This document shows positions 46,301 to 58,487 of a stretch of 64,000 nucleotides of DNA, one piece after another. The position numbers were made by a program, and so were the translations under genes. The first letter of the stretch is position 1. Every line of letters starts with the position of its first letter. The notes below the pieces were generated by a model. It ran no database searches and was not told the origin of the DNA. It saw only the letters and a program-made list of their open reading frames with translations. The DNA is from Neurospora intermedia (lineage: Eukaryota > Ascomycota > Sordariomycetes > Sordariales > Sordariaceae): positions 3,100,001 to 3,164,000 of the forward strand of contig BTPP01000006.1 of the NCBI GenBank assembly GCA_037102815.1, in the 5' to 3' direction.

Positions 46301-49300
46301 TTGTCACGTTTTGTGCGCGTGGTGCCCATGTCTGCCGGGAGACAGGATGAAACTTGTCTCCGAGAAAAGGAAACCATCCAGAACAATGCGCATACCAGCA
46401 ACATCCCCGCATACAAGTTACCGAAATAGACGAAACAGCGATTTCGCAGAAATGAGAAAAAGAAAAAGAAAAGAAAGAAAAAAACAGACGAGTCATAATT
46501 TTCATTAGAGTTCACGATATTATGCGTTTGACGTGTGTGCAGCAGGACAAAGACACCTTTTTTGGTCATGAATATCACGGAAACCGACATTGATTGATCC
46601 TTCCTGCTTCTTGCTTGCTCTGAAACGGACCATGGGATGGGAGGGGGGTTGTCATCGGCACCAACAGACGCAGATCAGATTCGATCATCACAGCGTCTCG
46701 TCATTTTACTTGCACACACACCATGCTGATACCAAGCCATTGATGCTTCACCGCAACAAAACCCGAAAGAAAACCGCAAAGTGTACACGTGTAGAGGTGC
46801 CCCCCCTGATATGCGAAAATCTCGGTTCAACACCAAATACGAAAAGAAGAAGAAAAAATAACAACCAACGAAAGAAAAAAGGAAAAAAAATGAAAAGAAA
46901 AAAAGTCATCATCGAGAAGAAAAGAAGAAAGAAAAAAGAAGAAAAAAGAATTAGGTTCTCTTCCGCCATTTCCGCGCCATCGATCAAAACCTGGCAACGT
47001 TTTCCCAAGCTCTAGTAACCATTAACGCAAGGCAGAAACGAGAGCGGAATAGGAATATCCTTGCCTTACCACGTGCGAACTACGGCACAAGAAATGCAGC
47101 TATACACTACATTAGTGTACATATGCACAAGTTATCACTGTTTGAAAGGCTGGCGGGATGGGATAATCTATTGGATTGGAGCATGGCAAGTGCAGATGTG
47201 TGTAACCGTTAGAAGCACCATTTATTTCATCAGGTTGGTGCTACGTACCCTTCGGAACAGTGACACTATGATGGCGGGTTATCTTCATGGAGTTTGGGCA
47301 TAGAGGTACTGACTCCGGATTAACATCATGTTGGGAACTAAGAAGCAAGTGCTTACATGTTGATGATGATGATATTAGGCAAACGACATGAAGAGACCTC
47401 CAACGCCAATGGCAACTCAAATTATCCGAAACTACTATTGACATCATCATCACATCACCACGGCCTGTCCGAATTTCTCCCAACTAGTGTAAGTAAACAG
47501 ATAACAAGAATATAGTAGTGCAGTACTACGCATCCACAGTCTTCGGTTCCTTCAACGGCAGGGACCCGTTCGACTTCTCGTGCTTTGTACTTTCCTTATT
47601 ATGCTTTGTGCTTGGTTCAACCAACGTTCGGGTAGCTGCAACATTGAAAGATTGCTCGCAACTACCTAATTTCCAGCCAAGCAATTGGCGTAACGATTAC
47701 CTATGAAACACATCGATTAACTAATTGATTGCTCACATTTTTCTCTTATTCGCATTACCGTCGGTGTTCGACTAACCACCAAGCAAATCATTGAGACTAT
47801 CAATGCATACACCCAAGGGTAGGTAGGTAACATGTTGTCGTGATGCTTGTGCCTGTCTCACCGTCTCACCATCACAAACCGTACCTACCTCTAGATAGCA
47901 CTCATCCGCGACCACGACCCGCGAGTCCCTGGTATCATCAGTTACCACCGTCGAGGTGATGTACCACACAGATATATAGAAGGTTCGTTCATGTCGTTCA
48001 GCCCACCCGGTTCGCACCTACCTCTACCCAAGTATTTCTTGCGCGATAGCAGCGCATCGTATATAGAGGTATCAATGCGCTCCAGTCCTGGTGAGAGTTC
48101 GTTGTCTGATGGTGCTGACTGACAGTTTCAATCCCAACCTCAAGTTGTGTTCACTCTGAAACGAATGAGGGGGTTACATCGCAGCTGCCGTGTATGTTGA
48201 GGTACCTATCATCATGTTATGCTATCAAGAAACGGAAAAGATGTGGCACACAACCAAATCCCATTCCCATCTCTACCATCCCATTGCCATCCTTCCGTTC
48301 CGGTCATTGTCCGTGTAAGGGCCTCTCCGTCTCTGCCACACGACACGCACACACACACACGACACGCACACGAGCGCCTCCAGTCCCCTGCCTGGCCCTG
48401 ACCTGGTCTGGTCTGGCCTCCCGCCACGCCCGCCACGCCCGCCTCTTTCTTCCTCCTCCTCCGAATGTGACAGAAGCCATTGAGAAAAAAGAGGTGAACG
48501 TGATCCGGGGTCGATTGGTCGGCTCACTGCCTTGATTGGTTTTCGAACCCCAACCACCGACACTTGACGCGCGTGTCTGGCCTGACACCCCCCGGAACCG
48601 GAACCGGGATGGGTAGGCAATGTCCACTGTTCTACCGCTCTTCTGGAAGCTTTCCATTTTCGTATGTTCCGATGTTTTGCCAGGACCATGTGCACCGGTG
48701 TTTGACGTTCGGGGAAATCCGTTCGTCTACCTACCTACCTGGTAGTCGTCTACCTTTCCTGTTGTGGAATATTTAAACGAAAGTGGAATCCAAATCGATC
48801 GTTCGACGGGGGTTACTTATTGATCGTTTATCCTTGAATAAGGTAAACCTAGTACTATTGCATCGAGAGATCGTTATCTGCAATGTAATCTTGTTCCATG
48901 TTCATTACGTTGATACTAACAAACACTGTTTTGTGGGCATTGATGCCCGGTCTAAAACTTAACCCCGCGTGCAAACATCATGACCGTTGAGAACGTGAAC
49001 CTCTAGGGGGAGGACATGGAAATATTACATTATAGGCAACGCCGTTGGAATCGGTGAACGGTACTCCCATCCCGAGTATATTACTCTACCTAGGTAGGCA
49101 GTGTAGTACCTCTAGAACAAGAGTAGTTGTGCGCATGTATCTCGCTTCCCCAGAGTTCTAGGCATGTAGACAAGGGGGGATATCTTCCATCGTAATCGGA
49201 TATCTTTCTTTACTGCCGCTTACAACTACCGAAGACGAACAAGGACATCGATTGGTGACTTCTCTTTAGATCAGTTTAGCGGTCTACGCTAACTACCCTT

Positions 49301-51655
49301 GATAGTACATTATATCGTAGTATTATAAGACAGTGTGATATGCCGGGAGACTATATTTGTGGAGAGCAGGCAGTTAGTATGTTTCTAATGGTTTGTGAAA
49401 CACAGTGCTTGGATACCTAGGTATCTTATCTTGTGCTGTCAGGGAGCTCGTTCATCGCGGAAGCGTACCGATCATGACAATATTTAGGTTTGGATATCGT
49501 CGTCTCCTGAGCCGAGTCCCGAAAGCTAGGTAGCATAGGTACTGTAGTCAGTGCGGTCCTTGATTACATATCAGCTACGATATCATTTGGTATGGTATGG
49601 CATGCCTTGATGTCCGTGATATGTATGATAGCAGTCTGCGAGATCAAATTAAAGATGGATTCGCTTAAGTTCGGACATTACTCCGGCGTAACGATCGGAA
49701 CAAGCAGCGGAGAAGATAAACCAAACCACAGTTATACGTCATCCAATCTGGGGGTTCGCTCATCTCTCTCTCTCTCACAACTTCCCCTTGGTCCTCTGAT
49801 GGATGGCGGACATGCTGAAATGGGTTGGGGAAACAAAAGAAAAGAGACAATGGAACGATTCCGCGATTTCCATCAATCACTTGGCACTCGTGGCACTCGT
49901 GGCACTCGGTAGGAGAACTACCGAAAAGCACCAGTGCTGGACTTGGTCTAGTGCCTCTCTGAAACTACCTAGTGTAGGTAGCTCTGTTGACGATAGCTTC
50001 AGCATGCAAGCATGAATAAGCTTCAAGCTCTCGAATCCAAGACAAACTAACTGACGTCGCACTTTGACCAGTCGGAGACTTTATCATATGTTCTTGGTCC
50101 TTTCTTTAACCGTCATGAAATTGTTTCCTGAAGATCTTACGGAAACAGGGAGACATGATGAACCATTTTAGCTTGCTCGAGGTAATGGTACGACATCTCG
50201 TATGCCTTGGCAAACCCGTTGTGAGGAATATCAAATCTGTTATGGCGACGATTATGATCCCATCAACATCTCACCGCAATCTGCAACGCAAATAAGGGCA
50301 TACGTATTGTACGGAACAGGCCGGAAGGGGGCCGATTACCTAATGCTGAACCATCAAGGGTCCTCGGCGGTGATGTTGTGGGATAGGGTTGCAAGCCGAC
50401 CTTGACAAACGTCCGTTCCGTGGAGCCGGCAGGGAGCTGATGGAGATTGATGGTTGAAACATGGTGGAACGTGGAGATTTGCCATTGAAACCCAAGACGG
50501 GAGCATCACGGACCGCAATGCGACGGGGACGAAGCTGAGGTGGATTGCGAGGAAATGCGGTGCCGGTGATCCGAATGGAACGGCACCGGGAGGTGGGAGA
50601 TGAAAGCTCGTTGCTGTGACAGATGAGGATGGGAAATTACAGTCAAGATCACTCACACAAGAGACGAGCAGCGCTGGCTCTGGCGGTGGTTGCCGACTTG
50701 CCAGAATGACGACGGCGACATGTCTGTTCATCACAAAATCAGTCGACCGACAGAATTTAGCCCCGCTCACCTCACCAACGAATGTATCAGCGTAATATCA
50801 CCACGGTATGTATCACATCCCGGTCCATCTCAGCAAAAGTTTCTTCCCCACATCGCCCCCCTCAAGGAACGATCACAGTGAAAAAAAAAGGATTTGTTTG
50901 GTTCGACATCAAAAATTACGGCCGGAACGGCCCCGAAGGACAATTCATGACGGCTAGCACCACGATGTGCAATGCAGGCTCTCCGCCATACTACGCGGTT
51001 TTCTTGATCTCCGCGCAGTCAACCAAGGTAAGTATGAAGAAAAAAAAGAGGAGAAGAAAAGGCTAAGAAGTGGGAGGGGAGGTCCTGTTTAAGTAGGTCT
51101 TGAGAGATGGCCCGTGCACGAGTGCAAACTTCCCTGCACCTGGCGGAAATTGCACTTGCGCACGGATGTCAAATGGCAGAGTGGTGTCGGCAGGCAGAAG
51201 TTGCCAAGCAGATAGAGCAGATGGTGGGCGTCGGCAGGCAAGAGACGGAGAGAAAACCGGAGACAGAAGAGGGTGGTTTGGACAGAACATCCTCCAACCA
51301 TCAAAGAGCACCAGGGAATGTTGACAATCAATTCACTCTTGATATTCGTTACTTCTCTTACGAGAAGCTCAATACACATGTTGGCATCGTGATCTTGAAT
51401 CAGATGCTGAGTTGTTAAACCTCAATGCCGTCCATTGGCCCCACAGCGGACGATCAGTTCCTTGGTGACGTCACTCGTTCCTGACAGGCATCAAGGCACT
51501 TGCATCGGACAACAACACTTTCCTATGTGACCGCGTCTTCCTCAACACCACAAAGAATCTGAAGAATAAGATAAGCCGAGGAACATATTTCCACAATTCG
51601 CAGTTCAAATTGAGTATAACCCGCTTTCAAAGATATCAAACCACTACAATCACAA
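43312..51655. other. 8.3-kb stretch without a supportable gene
   Basis: The longest gene-free stretch outside the RIP island. Base composition is normal and CpA/TpG are not depleted, so it is not RIP-mutated. It includes a G16 run (45270-45285), a purine-rich tract (about 46838-46955), a (TGA)n run near 47361, CTAC repeats near 48728, a TGGCACTCG unit repeated three times (about 49881-49909) and TACCTAGGTA palindromes (49087-49096, 49414-49423). A 94-codon frame (50782-51066) has an internal GTAAGT donor at about 51028, but I cannot extend it into a gene. The part next to 43311 is the kinase promoter and leader. Non-coding transcripts are possible. Confidence 0.5.
45270..45285 (+). repeat. 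Run of 16 G
   Basis: Sixteen G residues in a purine-rich setting within the gene-free stretch, a likely unstable homopolymer and possible G-quadruplex site. Confidence 0.95.
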
Positions 51656-52177
51656 ATGGCCTCCCGAACCCTCTTCACCCGCGCCACGGCCCTCCTCCGG
51701 GCCAGCGCCGGCGCCGGCGCCGCGAACCAACCTGTCCAAACCGGATCCATCATCTCCATCTCCATCACCAGATCCACTCCTCCTCCCCTCATGTCAACCC
51801 GCGCCTACCACTCCACTCCCCCCTTCCAAACCGCCAAAGACTTTAAAGCCGACCGGACCACCCTCCGCCCAGCCAGCTCCGAAGGGACCGTCTCGGCCTC
51901 GGACGACGACGTGGCGCACCTCGACAAGACGGCCTTTGACCCCAACAAGACCAGGCCCAAGGAAGAGACCGAGTCAGCGGGCAAGGAGTCCAACGGCAAC
52001 CCGCTGGAAACTTCGGGAGCGAACAGAAAGTTCAACAAGCCCCAGGGCGATAATCCTACTGAGGGCGACATGTCCAAGGGGGAGAAGACGACGGCTGGTG
52101 GGGACAAGGAGAAGAAGAAGAGTGGTGGGCCGGCGGCGGGGAGTAAGAAGGGGGGGACGACGAGTTATCATGAGTAA
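51656..52177 (+). CDS. Small mitochondrial-type protein, unknown function
   Basis: Single exon of 173 residues; ATG at 51656 in good context (CACAAATGGCC), TAA at 52175-52177. The first ~55 residues are rich in Arg, Ala, Ser and Thr with no acidic residue (MASRTLFTRATALLRASAGA), a typical mitochondrial presequence, followed by RAYHSTPPF, which resembles the cleavage region of many fungal mitochondrial proteins. The mature part is hydrophilic, charged and probably disordered, ending in a Lys/Gly-rich tail (KKKSGGPAAGSKKGGTTSYHE). I recognise the style of a conserved fungal family but no function. Coding-strand composition shifts from C-rich to G-rich near 51960. Confidence 0.8.
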   Translation: MASRTLFTRATALLRASAGAGAANQPVQTGSIISISITRSTPPPLMSTRAYHSTPPFQTAKDFKADRTTLRPASSEGTVSASDDDVAHLDKTAFDPNKTRPKEETESAGKESNGNPLETSGANRKFNKPQGDNPTEGDMSKGEKTTAGGDKEKKKSGGPAAGSKKGGTTSYHE

Positions 52178-52622
52178 GGAGTAGGGGGGTAGTGCGAAGG
52201 TTGCTTGAGGGGAGTGAGATGAATGGGAGCGACGTCGTTTACATAACGGGACTGGTATGAAGGAACAGTATTCTGCCAGGAAAAAACGATATGTGTTGAC
52301 GAGGAGGGACATGCCGGAGACGAGAAGACGGTTACGAGTTGCATCTTGCGTCATGAGATATGATGGCTTTCATTGCTGGCTTTTGTTTTGTTATATCCAT
52401 GGTATGGGAGATGGTACAGGTACAACAGAACTGTTGCTCCTACCGGCATATAGGCCTAATAAACATCGACATCATGCTTGCTTCCTCATGCTCAACATCA
52501 ATCATTTAACGCTTTGCATATATATACATATCTCTCTTCCAGCTCAAAGTGTCCACATGGTATACCATCCATCCATCCATCCTTGGAACCCTGTTCATTT
52601 CCTCCCCTTACTGCCCAATCCC

Positions 52623-53329
52623 TCAAGCATACAACCCATCCATATCATCCTCTTCGTCGTCCTCCTCCTCCTTCTTCTCAATCACCACCTCCCTCCTCTT
52701 CCCCATCTCCTTCCTACACATCGGACAAGTTCCCTTACTCCTCAACCACGGCCCCACACACTCGAGGTCGAACCGATGGCTATGATGACACGGCAACTCC
52801 ACCACCAAGCAATACTGATCATCCAGATACCTCTCGGCGCAAATCGGGCACTGCTCGTCCTCCTTTAGTTTCTTCCTGTCCACCCTGTCCAGCCCATCCA
52901 AAAACTCTTGCGAGACACCCTCGATTTGCGTAGGCGGGCGGTGGATGTCCTCCTCCAGAGAATCAATCAGCGAGTTGAGAAAGTTGCGGTTTTCGTCGGT
53001 CGGTGCCGAGAGGGCGAGCACGCCCATTTGGTCTTGGAGTAGTCGGTAGAGGGCGGCGAGGTCGACGGGGTTGGGCATTGCGTGTGGGTTGTTGTGGTGC
53101 TGCGAGGATGTGGAAGCGGAGGTGGAGGTAGAGGTGGAGGACTCCGGGGCGATGTTGTGTAGGTGGGAGGTAAAGGTTGACATGTCGACTTTGCGACGGC
53201 GGGGGGCGGTGGAAGAGGGTTTGATGTTGTGTTCAACTGGAGGGTGAATGGTGGTTAGTGATGCGCTTGGTGGGAGGAGACAAAGGGAGGGGGAGGGAGA
53301 ACGTAAGTACCTTCGTATTGGGTCGCCAT
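52623..53329 (-). CDS. RING-H2 finger protein, probable E3 ubiquitin ligase
   Basis: Two exons, 53329-53311 (MATQYE plus one base) and 53236-52623 (intron 53237-53310, 74 bp), 210 residues. Without the tiny first exon the best start would be an internal Met at residue 25, but the spliced N-terminus (MATQYEVEHN) joins in frame and looks conserved. A C3H2C3 RING-H2 finger occupies about residues 136-180 (CPICAERY, then PCHHSHRFDLECVGPW, then CPMC). A Ser/Thr-rich segment and a helical region precede it; the C-terminus is acidic (KKEEEDDEEDDMDG). RING-H2 proteins recruit E2 enzymes for ubiquitin transfer; the substrate is unknown. No membrane segment, so probably soluble. Confidence 0.9.
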
Positions 53330-54574
53330 TTTGAGTAGATGTATGCGCCGAAGCTGGATTGGGTATGCGACTGTGTCAGAAGAAGGGCGGCGCTGGGAAG
53401 ACTCGTGAGAGATGGTGGGTGAAGGTTGAGAGTCGAGTCGAAGCTGCGCAGCTTTGCCCTGTGACTTGGGGTTTGCGGGGTGTTGAGGTGATACCGACGC
53501 AATGCTATTGGGGCTTGAGTGGAGGAGTTGGGTCGCTTTATGGGAACAATGACCCGATGGCAACTAGCTAAACAAGTGGAAGATGGACCTAGATTGCTGA
53601 TGTCGTAAGACTATATAATTTCCTTGAGTAGTATATCTCGGTAGGGTAGGTAGGTATAATTGAAGACGATGAGGATGACCTGCCTGCAGTGGGAATACCC
53701 AGCTTCGGCGTGACAGGCAGTTCGAGGTGACGCGGGGCTTTGGTCCCCTGGAAGCATCCACTGAAAACACGCGTGCAATGGTGCCTGCGTCGCTCTACCT
53801 AAACTCCCGTCCAAGTGGCCCGTGCCCTCACAGCACATCATTTATGCACCCCAGACTATGTAGGTGCTTGTGCCTGACGAGCATAAAGAAGGCCTGGACC
53901 TGGAATGATCCCTGGAGGTTCCCTTTCCAACTCTGGGCGCTACAAGTGCCGCCGACGACTAGGGTAGCGTTCCCTTTCAGAATGGAGATATCGTCATTTC
54001 AATAATCTCTCGGCACCAACTAAAATCCAATTTTGGAGTTGCTCTTTTCCCCTTTTTGTGATACTCGATGCCGAATACAGAGACATTGTGCACTAATCCT
54101 ACCTCTAATCCACAACGCGGCAAGATGTGATTGCCCCCACTGGAAACCAGACATGTCCATTCATTCATACTGTACCTAGCTCTTCACTAGTATTTTCCTG
54201 TTGTTGGTTGTTTTCTTGTGAATGGACGGGATGACATCATGTCGCCCATTGGATGGTGTTCCTTGACTCTCTTCGTCCAACTAAACAAATCAGCGCCCGC
54301 TCCACGCTCCTTCCCGTGTCCTGTTCAGGTACCAGCCAATCCCTTTTTCAGATGGCCACCAGCCAGGCCAGGCCTCCATCCCAGCCCCTTGACAGCTCTC
54401 GTTTCAACTTTGCCCGATCCCTTGGTTTGGGCTTTTTGGCTGATATTTAATCGATCTTGTCCGTGCTCTCTCTTTTCCGTCCCTTTTCCTAGAAAACATT
54501 GATCAACACAACATCTCTGTCCTTCATTTATGAATACCTACCTGAAGTAAACAAAACAGAGAGAGCAAAATAAG
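53330..54574. other. Intergenic, divergent promoter region
   Basis: 1.2 kb between the RING-H2 gene (-) and the hydrolase gene (+). No gene recognised. It holds TAGGTAGGTAT-type strings near 53647 and pyrimidine-rich leader-like sequence before 54575. Confidence 0.5.
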
Positions 54575-57500
54575 ATGCCTCCTCTCAACACGGCGACGAT
54601 TGGCATGGCTGTCACGCCAACAGTCGTCTCCACCCTCTTCAGTCATGTAAGTCCTTTTTCTTACTTGTAGTATTCTAACTATAAACGCAGTCTAGAATAA
54701 TCATCCCGTCTTCCCACTTTTACTTGCGATCCACCACCGGGAGGAACTTTAATCTTCTTTCGGGTCACAACAAGAAATCCACACATGGTTAGATGGTTCT
54801 CTAACATGACTCAAATCAGTACCTCGACCGTAAAAAAGTCCGCCAAAAACCCACCGAGCGACTCTCGTACGACGAAGGCCTCCACCTAATCCGTTCCTTC
54901 CTTGCCTTTGCCTCCACCCGTCCTGTAGAAGAACTCCAGGCCTTCACCGGCCAATGGGTCCCTCACCCTACCTGGGTTCGCGTCGATGAGGTCGAGATCC
55001 CCGAAGATAAACTCTCCTACGCCGCCAACCTTCTCCACGAACAGCTTGGCCCCGAGGGTATTCGCCGCGTCGGCGGTCGCGAGTGGTGGCAATGGCGCAG
55101 ACCCAAGAGCCCGTTGAAGGCTGAGTGGATCGAGATGAAGGCCGACTACGAAGAGCGCAAGGAAAACGCAGACCCGGGCAATCGCGTCATGTTCTATATT
55201 CATGGAGGCGCGTACTTTTTTGGTAGTGTCAATGAGCACCGCTTCATGATACAGAGACATGCGCGAAAGCTGAGGGCCCGAGCGTTTGCGCCCGAGTACA
55301 GGCTGGCGCCGCAGTTCCCCTTCCCGTGTGGACTCCAGGACTGCCTGGCTGCTTACCTGTACCTGTTGACGCAGCAGGAGCCCAAAACGATCATCTTGGC
55401 GGGTGATTCGGCGGGTGGTGGCATGGTCTTGTCGTTGTTGGTGATTCTGAGAGATCAGGGTATCCCATTGCCGGCTGGTGCAATTCTGATCAGTCCCTGG
55501 GTCGATCTTACGCATTCGTTTCCCAGTGTTGCGGGAGATTGCCCGCTGGACTACGTCCCACCTTCTGGGTTCCATCATAGGCCGTCGAGGGCATGGCCGC
55601 CACCGGATGAGGATGAGATGGAGGAGCTCAAGAAGATTGCCATCGAGCAAAAGAAGGGCGACGGCGTGAAAGAGGGCAGTTCGGATTCCAACAGCGGCAT
55701 TCCCACCATTGGGGATGTCATGGACAAACCCACTCGCTTGTCGCTCATGATCGACGGCCAACAGATCGACATCAAGGAGCAGATCCAGATGTACACCACC
55801 AATGAGATGCTCAACCACCCTCTTGTGAGCCCTGTTCTGCAACCTACCCTGGGTGGTCTCCCTCCCCTCCTTATCATGACCGGCGGCGCCGAGATCTTGC
55901 GCGACGAGCAGATCTACCTGGCCCACAAGTGCGCCAACCCCGAGCAATACCTTCCACCCGAAGCCTTGATGGACGAACACGCCTGGGCGCAAGTGAAGAA
56001 ATACCCACCAACCGACGTCCAGCTCCAAGTCTGGGATGACCTGTGCCATGTGGCTCCTACTTTGAGTTTCACAAGGCCAGCCAAGTACCAGTTCCGAGCC
56101 ATCGCCCAATTCGGCGCCTGGGCACTTGCTCGCGCTCAGCGGACCGAGATTGACATTCTCGATGATGACGATATCTCTGTCATTTCCGGCCACGAGGGCG
56201 AGGATGAGTCTGATGACGCTACCCACGAGCCTGCCGTTGACCCAACGCAACCCAACCTGGATCCCAAGCCGATGCCCAAGAAGAAGACTAAAAGGTCCAA
56301 AAACAAGAGAGCCAAGACGGTTGCTGAAAAGGAGAACGAGGCCAACGCAGTCGGCAAAGCCGGCGACCCTCTCCCGCCATTCCACCATCACATGATCCGC
56401 CAACGCGTGACCACCACCGGTCTGCTCCTCCCCCTTCCTGAACATTCTGACCTCCCAGCCTGCTGCATCGACCGGAACGCCATTGGCATGATCAAGCCCG
56501 GGCCAGTGCGCAAATGGCTCGCCCACAAGAAGAAATTCGATTCCCGCTTTGCCTCAACCAAGTCCAAAGTTCACAAGCAGAGAATTAAGGACATGCGCGA
56601 AGGCGGCTACGAAGTCTTTCCTAGTGGTGACGTCCCTCCTCCCTCGGCACTCGCAGGCCGCAGAAAGATTGGCCACCGCGAGGAAGACCTGAAGAAGGAC
56701 AAGAAGAGTTGGGGTCTCAGTCTCTGGGGCGTATGGGGCAGCAAGCACGACAAGATGACTGTGGCGCGCGGGGAGAAGGCCGACCGCCGAGAAGTTTCCA
56801 CCAAGACCGTTCAGGCGGCCGACGGCGGCGAAGGCGCTCGGAGCTACTCCGACATTAAAAATCAGGAAGGTACCGGCGTCCAAGGCAAGACGGCTGCGGG
56901 CGTCGAGCGTCCCGGTCTCGGAACCAGAGCGTCGGGCTCGAGATACAAGAGCGTTTCGGACCAGGGACAGACGGGCGAGCATCATCTACATGATGATGAC
57001 GAGCACGCAGAGAGGCCTCAGATTGAGGATATCCTGGCGTACAGAAAGGGAGAGCTGGAGGAACAGCATCATCAGCCTCCGGAGGTTGGAGCGACGGGGA
57101 AGAGGCCCATTGTGGATGGACTAGCCACACCATTCAGTCTAGGCAAGAAGGCCGAGACGGCTAGCATGATTACTTTGCAGAGTGGCAAGAGCAGGATGAC
57201 GGCCGGCACCGGCGTTCTGCAGAGTCCGCCGGGTACCAGCGCTGGTGCGTCAAGGGACAATTTGTCGCTGATGCCTGGTGGTGCTGATGACGCCACTTCA
57301 CTTGCCGAAGGTGACGGTGAAGCAGCAGCAGCTGGGAACCGCACTGGGAGTGCACTGAAGCACGAAGTGGAGGTCGACGGCGAGAAGCAGAATGTTGTTC
57401 AGGCCGAAGAGCAGATCGTTCCCCGTGAAGTCGAAGTCAGGAACTATGCTACCCACCCACTGGATGCCACCAGGGGAATCGGCATGTCGTTACCTACGCC

Positions 57501-57633
57501 TCTTACGCCTGGAACACCAGGGACGCTGGGGAGCAGGCCGGGACTGGATCGGTTCGTGACTGCTGATGAATTTTTCAGTACGGGGGGTACACCTACTCCT
57601 ACTGCTAGTGAGCCCAAGCTGAACGGTGCTTGA
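54575..57633 (+). CDS. Hormone-sensitive-lipase-like alpha/beta hydrolase with long tail
   Basis: Two exons, 54575-54646 and 54820-57633 (intron 173 bp), 961 residues. The hydrolase domain spans about residues 90-460: oxyanion motif HGGAYFFGS (His ~152), nucleophile in GDSAGG (Ser ~221), acid in GGAEILRDEQ where Glu (~382) stands in the place of the usual Asp, and catalytic His ~434 in DLCHVAP. This is the HSL (GDSAG) group of esterases/lipases, acting on short-chain esters or acylglycerols. After the domain come ~520 residues of disordered, charged sequence with Lys/Arg-rich tracts (KKKTKRSKNKRAK) and a conserved-looking RQRVTTTGLLLPLPEH segment. The tail suggests regulation or localisation rather than catalysis. 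Substrate not known. Confidence 0.9.
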
Positions 57634-58487
57634 TTTATACGTGAGGGTTGTGGGGGAGTGTTTTCTGTAACTGTCGTTTCCTTACGGTTTGATATCCCTC
57701 AGGTTTGAGTCTGATTTAGAATAGATATCCTTTTGCTCTTTTGTCGGTTGAGATTTTGGAAGAGTCAGTCAATTTGATACCTACCTATCCATCGAGCAAG
57801 CAAAGGGTGGAGTGGTTGGGTGAAAAGTGGAGGGAATAATAGGTTCAGTTAACTATCGTCGTTGTTAGTTTCAGTTAGTGTTGAGTTTCCTTGAGTTATG
57901 ATACCACTGTTTTAAGTTACTAGCCTTTGTCGTTGTTTGAATTGCTAGTGATGCGTCTGTCTATTTTGGAGTTGTTTCGTTCAACATGGTGATTTCTGAA
58001 GGGAGAGGAGGTATAAACTTGCCTCACCACGTCAGTCAAAGACTTGTCGCCTAAGCCGTCCATTGAATGGATGGTAAGAAGGGTAGAAATGGTTTGGTGA
58101 CAATCGATGTTGACGAGAGATTACACGAGATGGCCGTTGACTCCCTATTTCTCTTTAAAGACTCACAACTCAAAATGAACTGCAATGCGAATGTCATGTA
58201 ACCTACCACACCTCCATTAACGCCCTAGCCATCTATGAACATGGAGATACACATTACACAGGTATAGTCCCCTTCGAAACTTGGAAACATGCAAAACTTT
58301 TGACATTGACCATGATAAATCCCCCCTTTTTGTCCCCAAAAGATCGTATGTAATATGGGTATGTAATGTATGTGACCACAACCGACTGACAAGATTAAAA
58401 AAAAAAAAACAGACTACCAACAACCCCACCAACACATCAACCAAGTTAATATACACCCTATTGCTATCATAGGCATGCTCAAACGCA
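57634..58487. other. Intergenic between convergent genes
   Basis: 0.85 kb containing the 3' ends of the hydrolase (+) and UTP14 (-) genes. T-rich strings suited to 3' untranslated regions; no gene seen. Confidence 0.5.

Noticed and set aside
50947-51028. Coding-like exon with a GTAAGT donor
   Set aside because: No convincing downstream exon or acceptor in frame, and no recognisable protein.
54886-56526. 546-codon minus-strand frame
   Set aside because: Antisense shadow of the hydrolase gene, kept open by its GC-rich codon usage.
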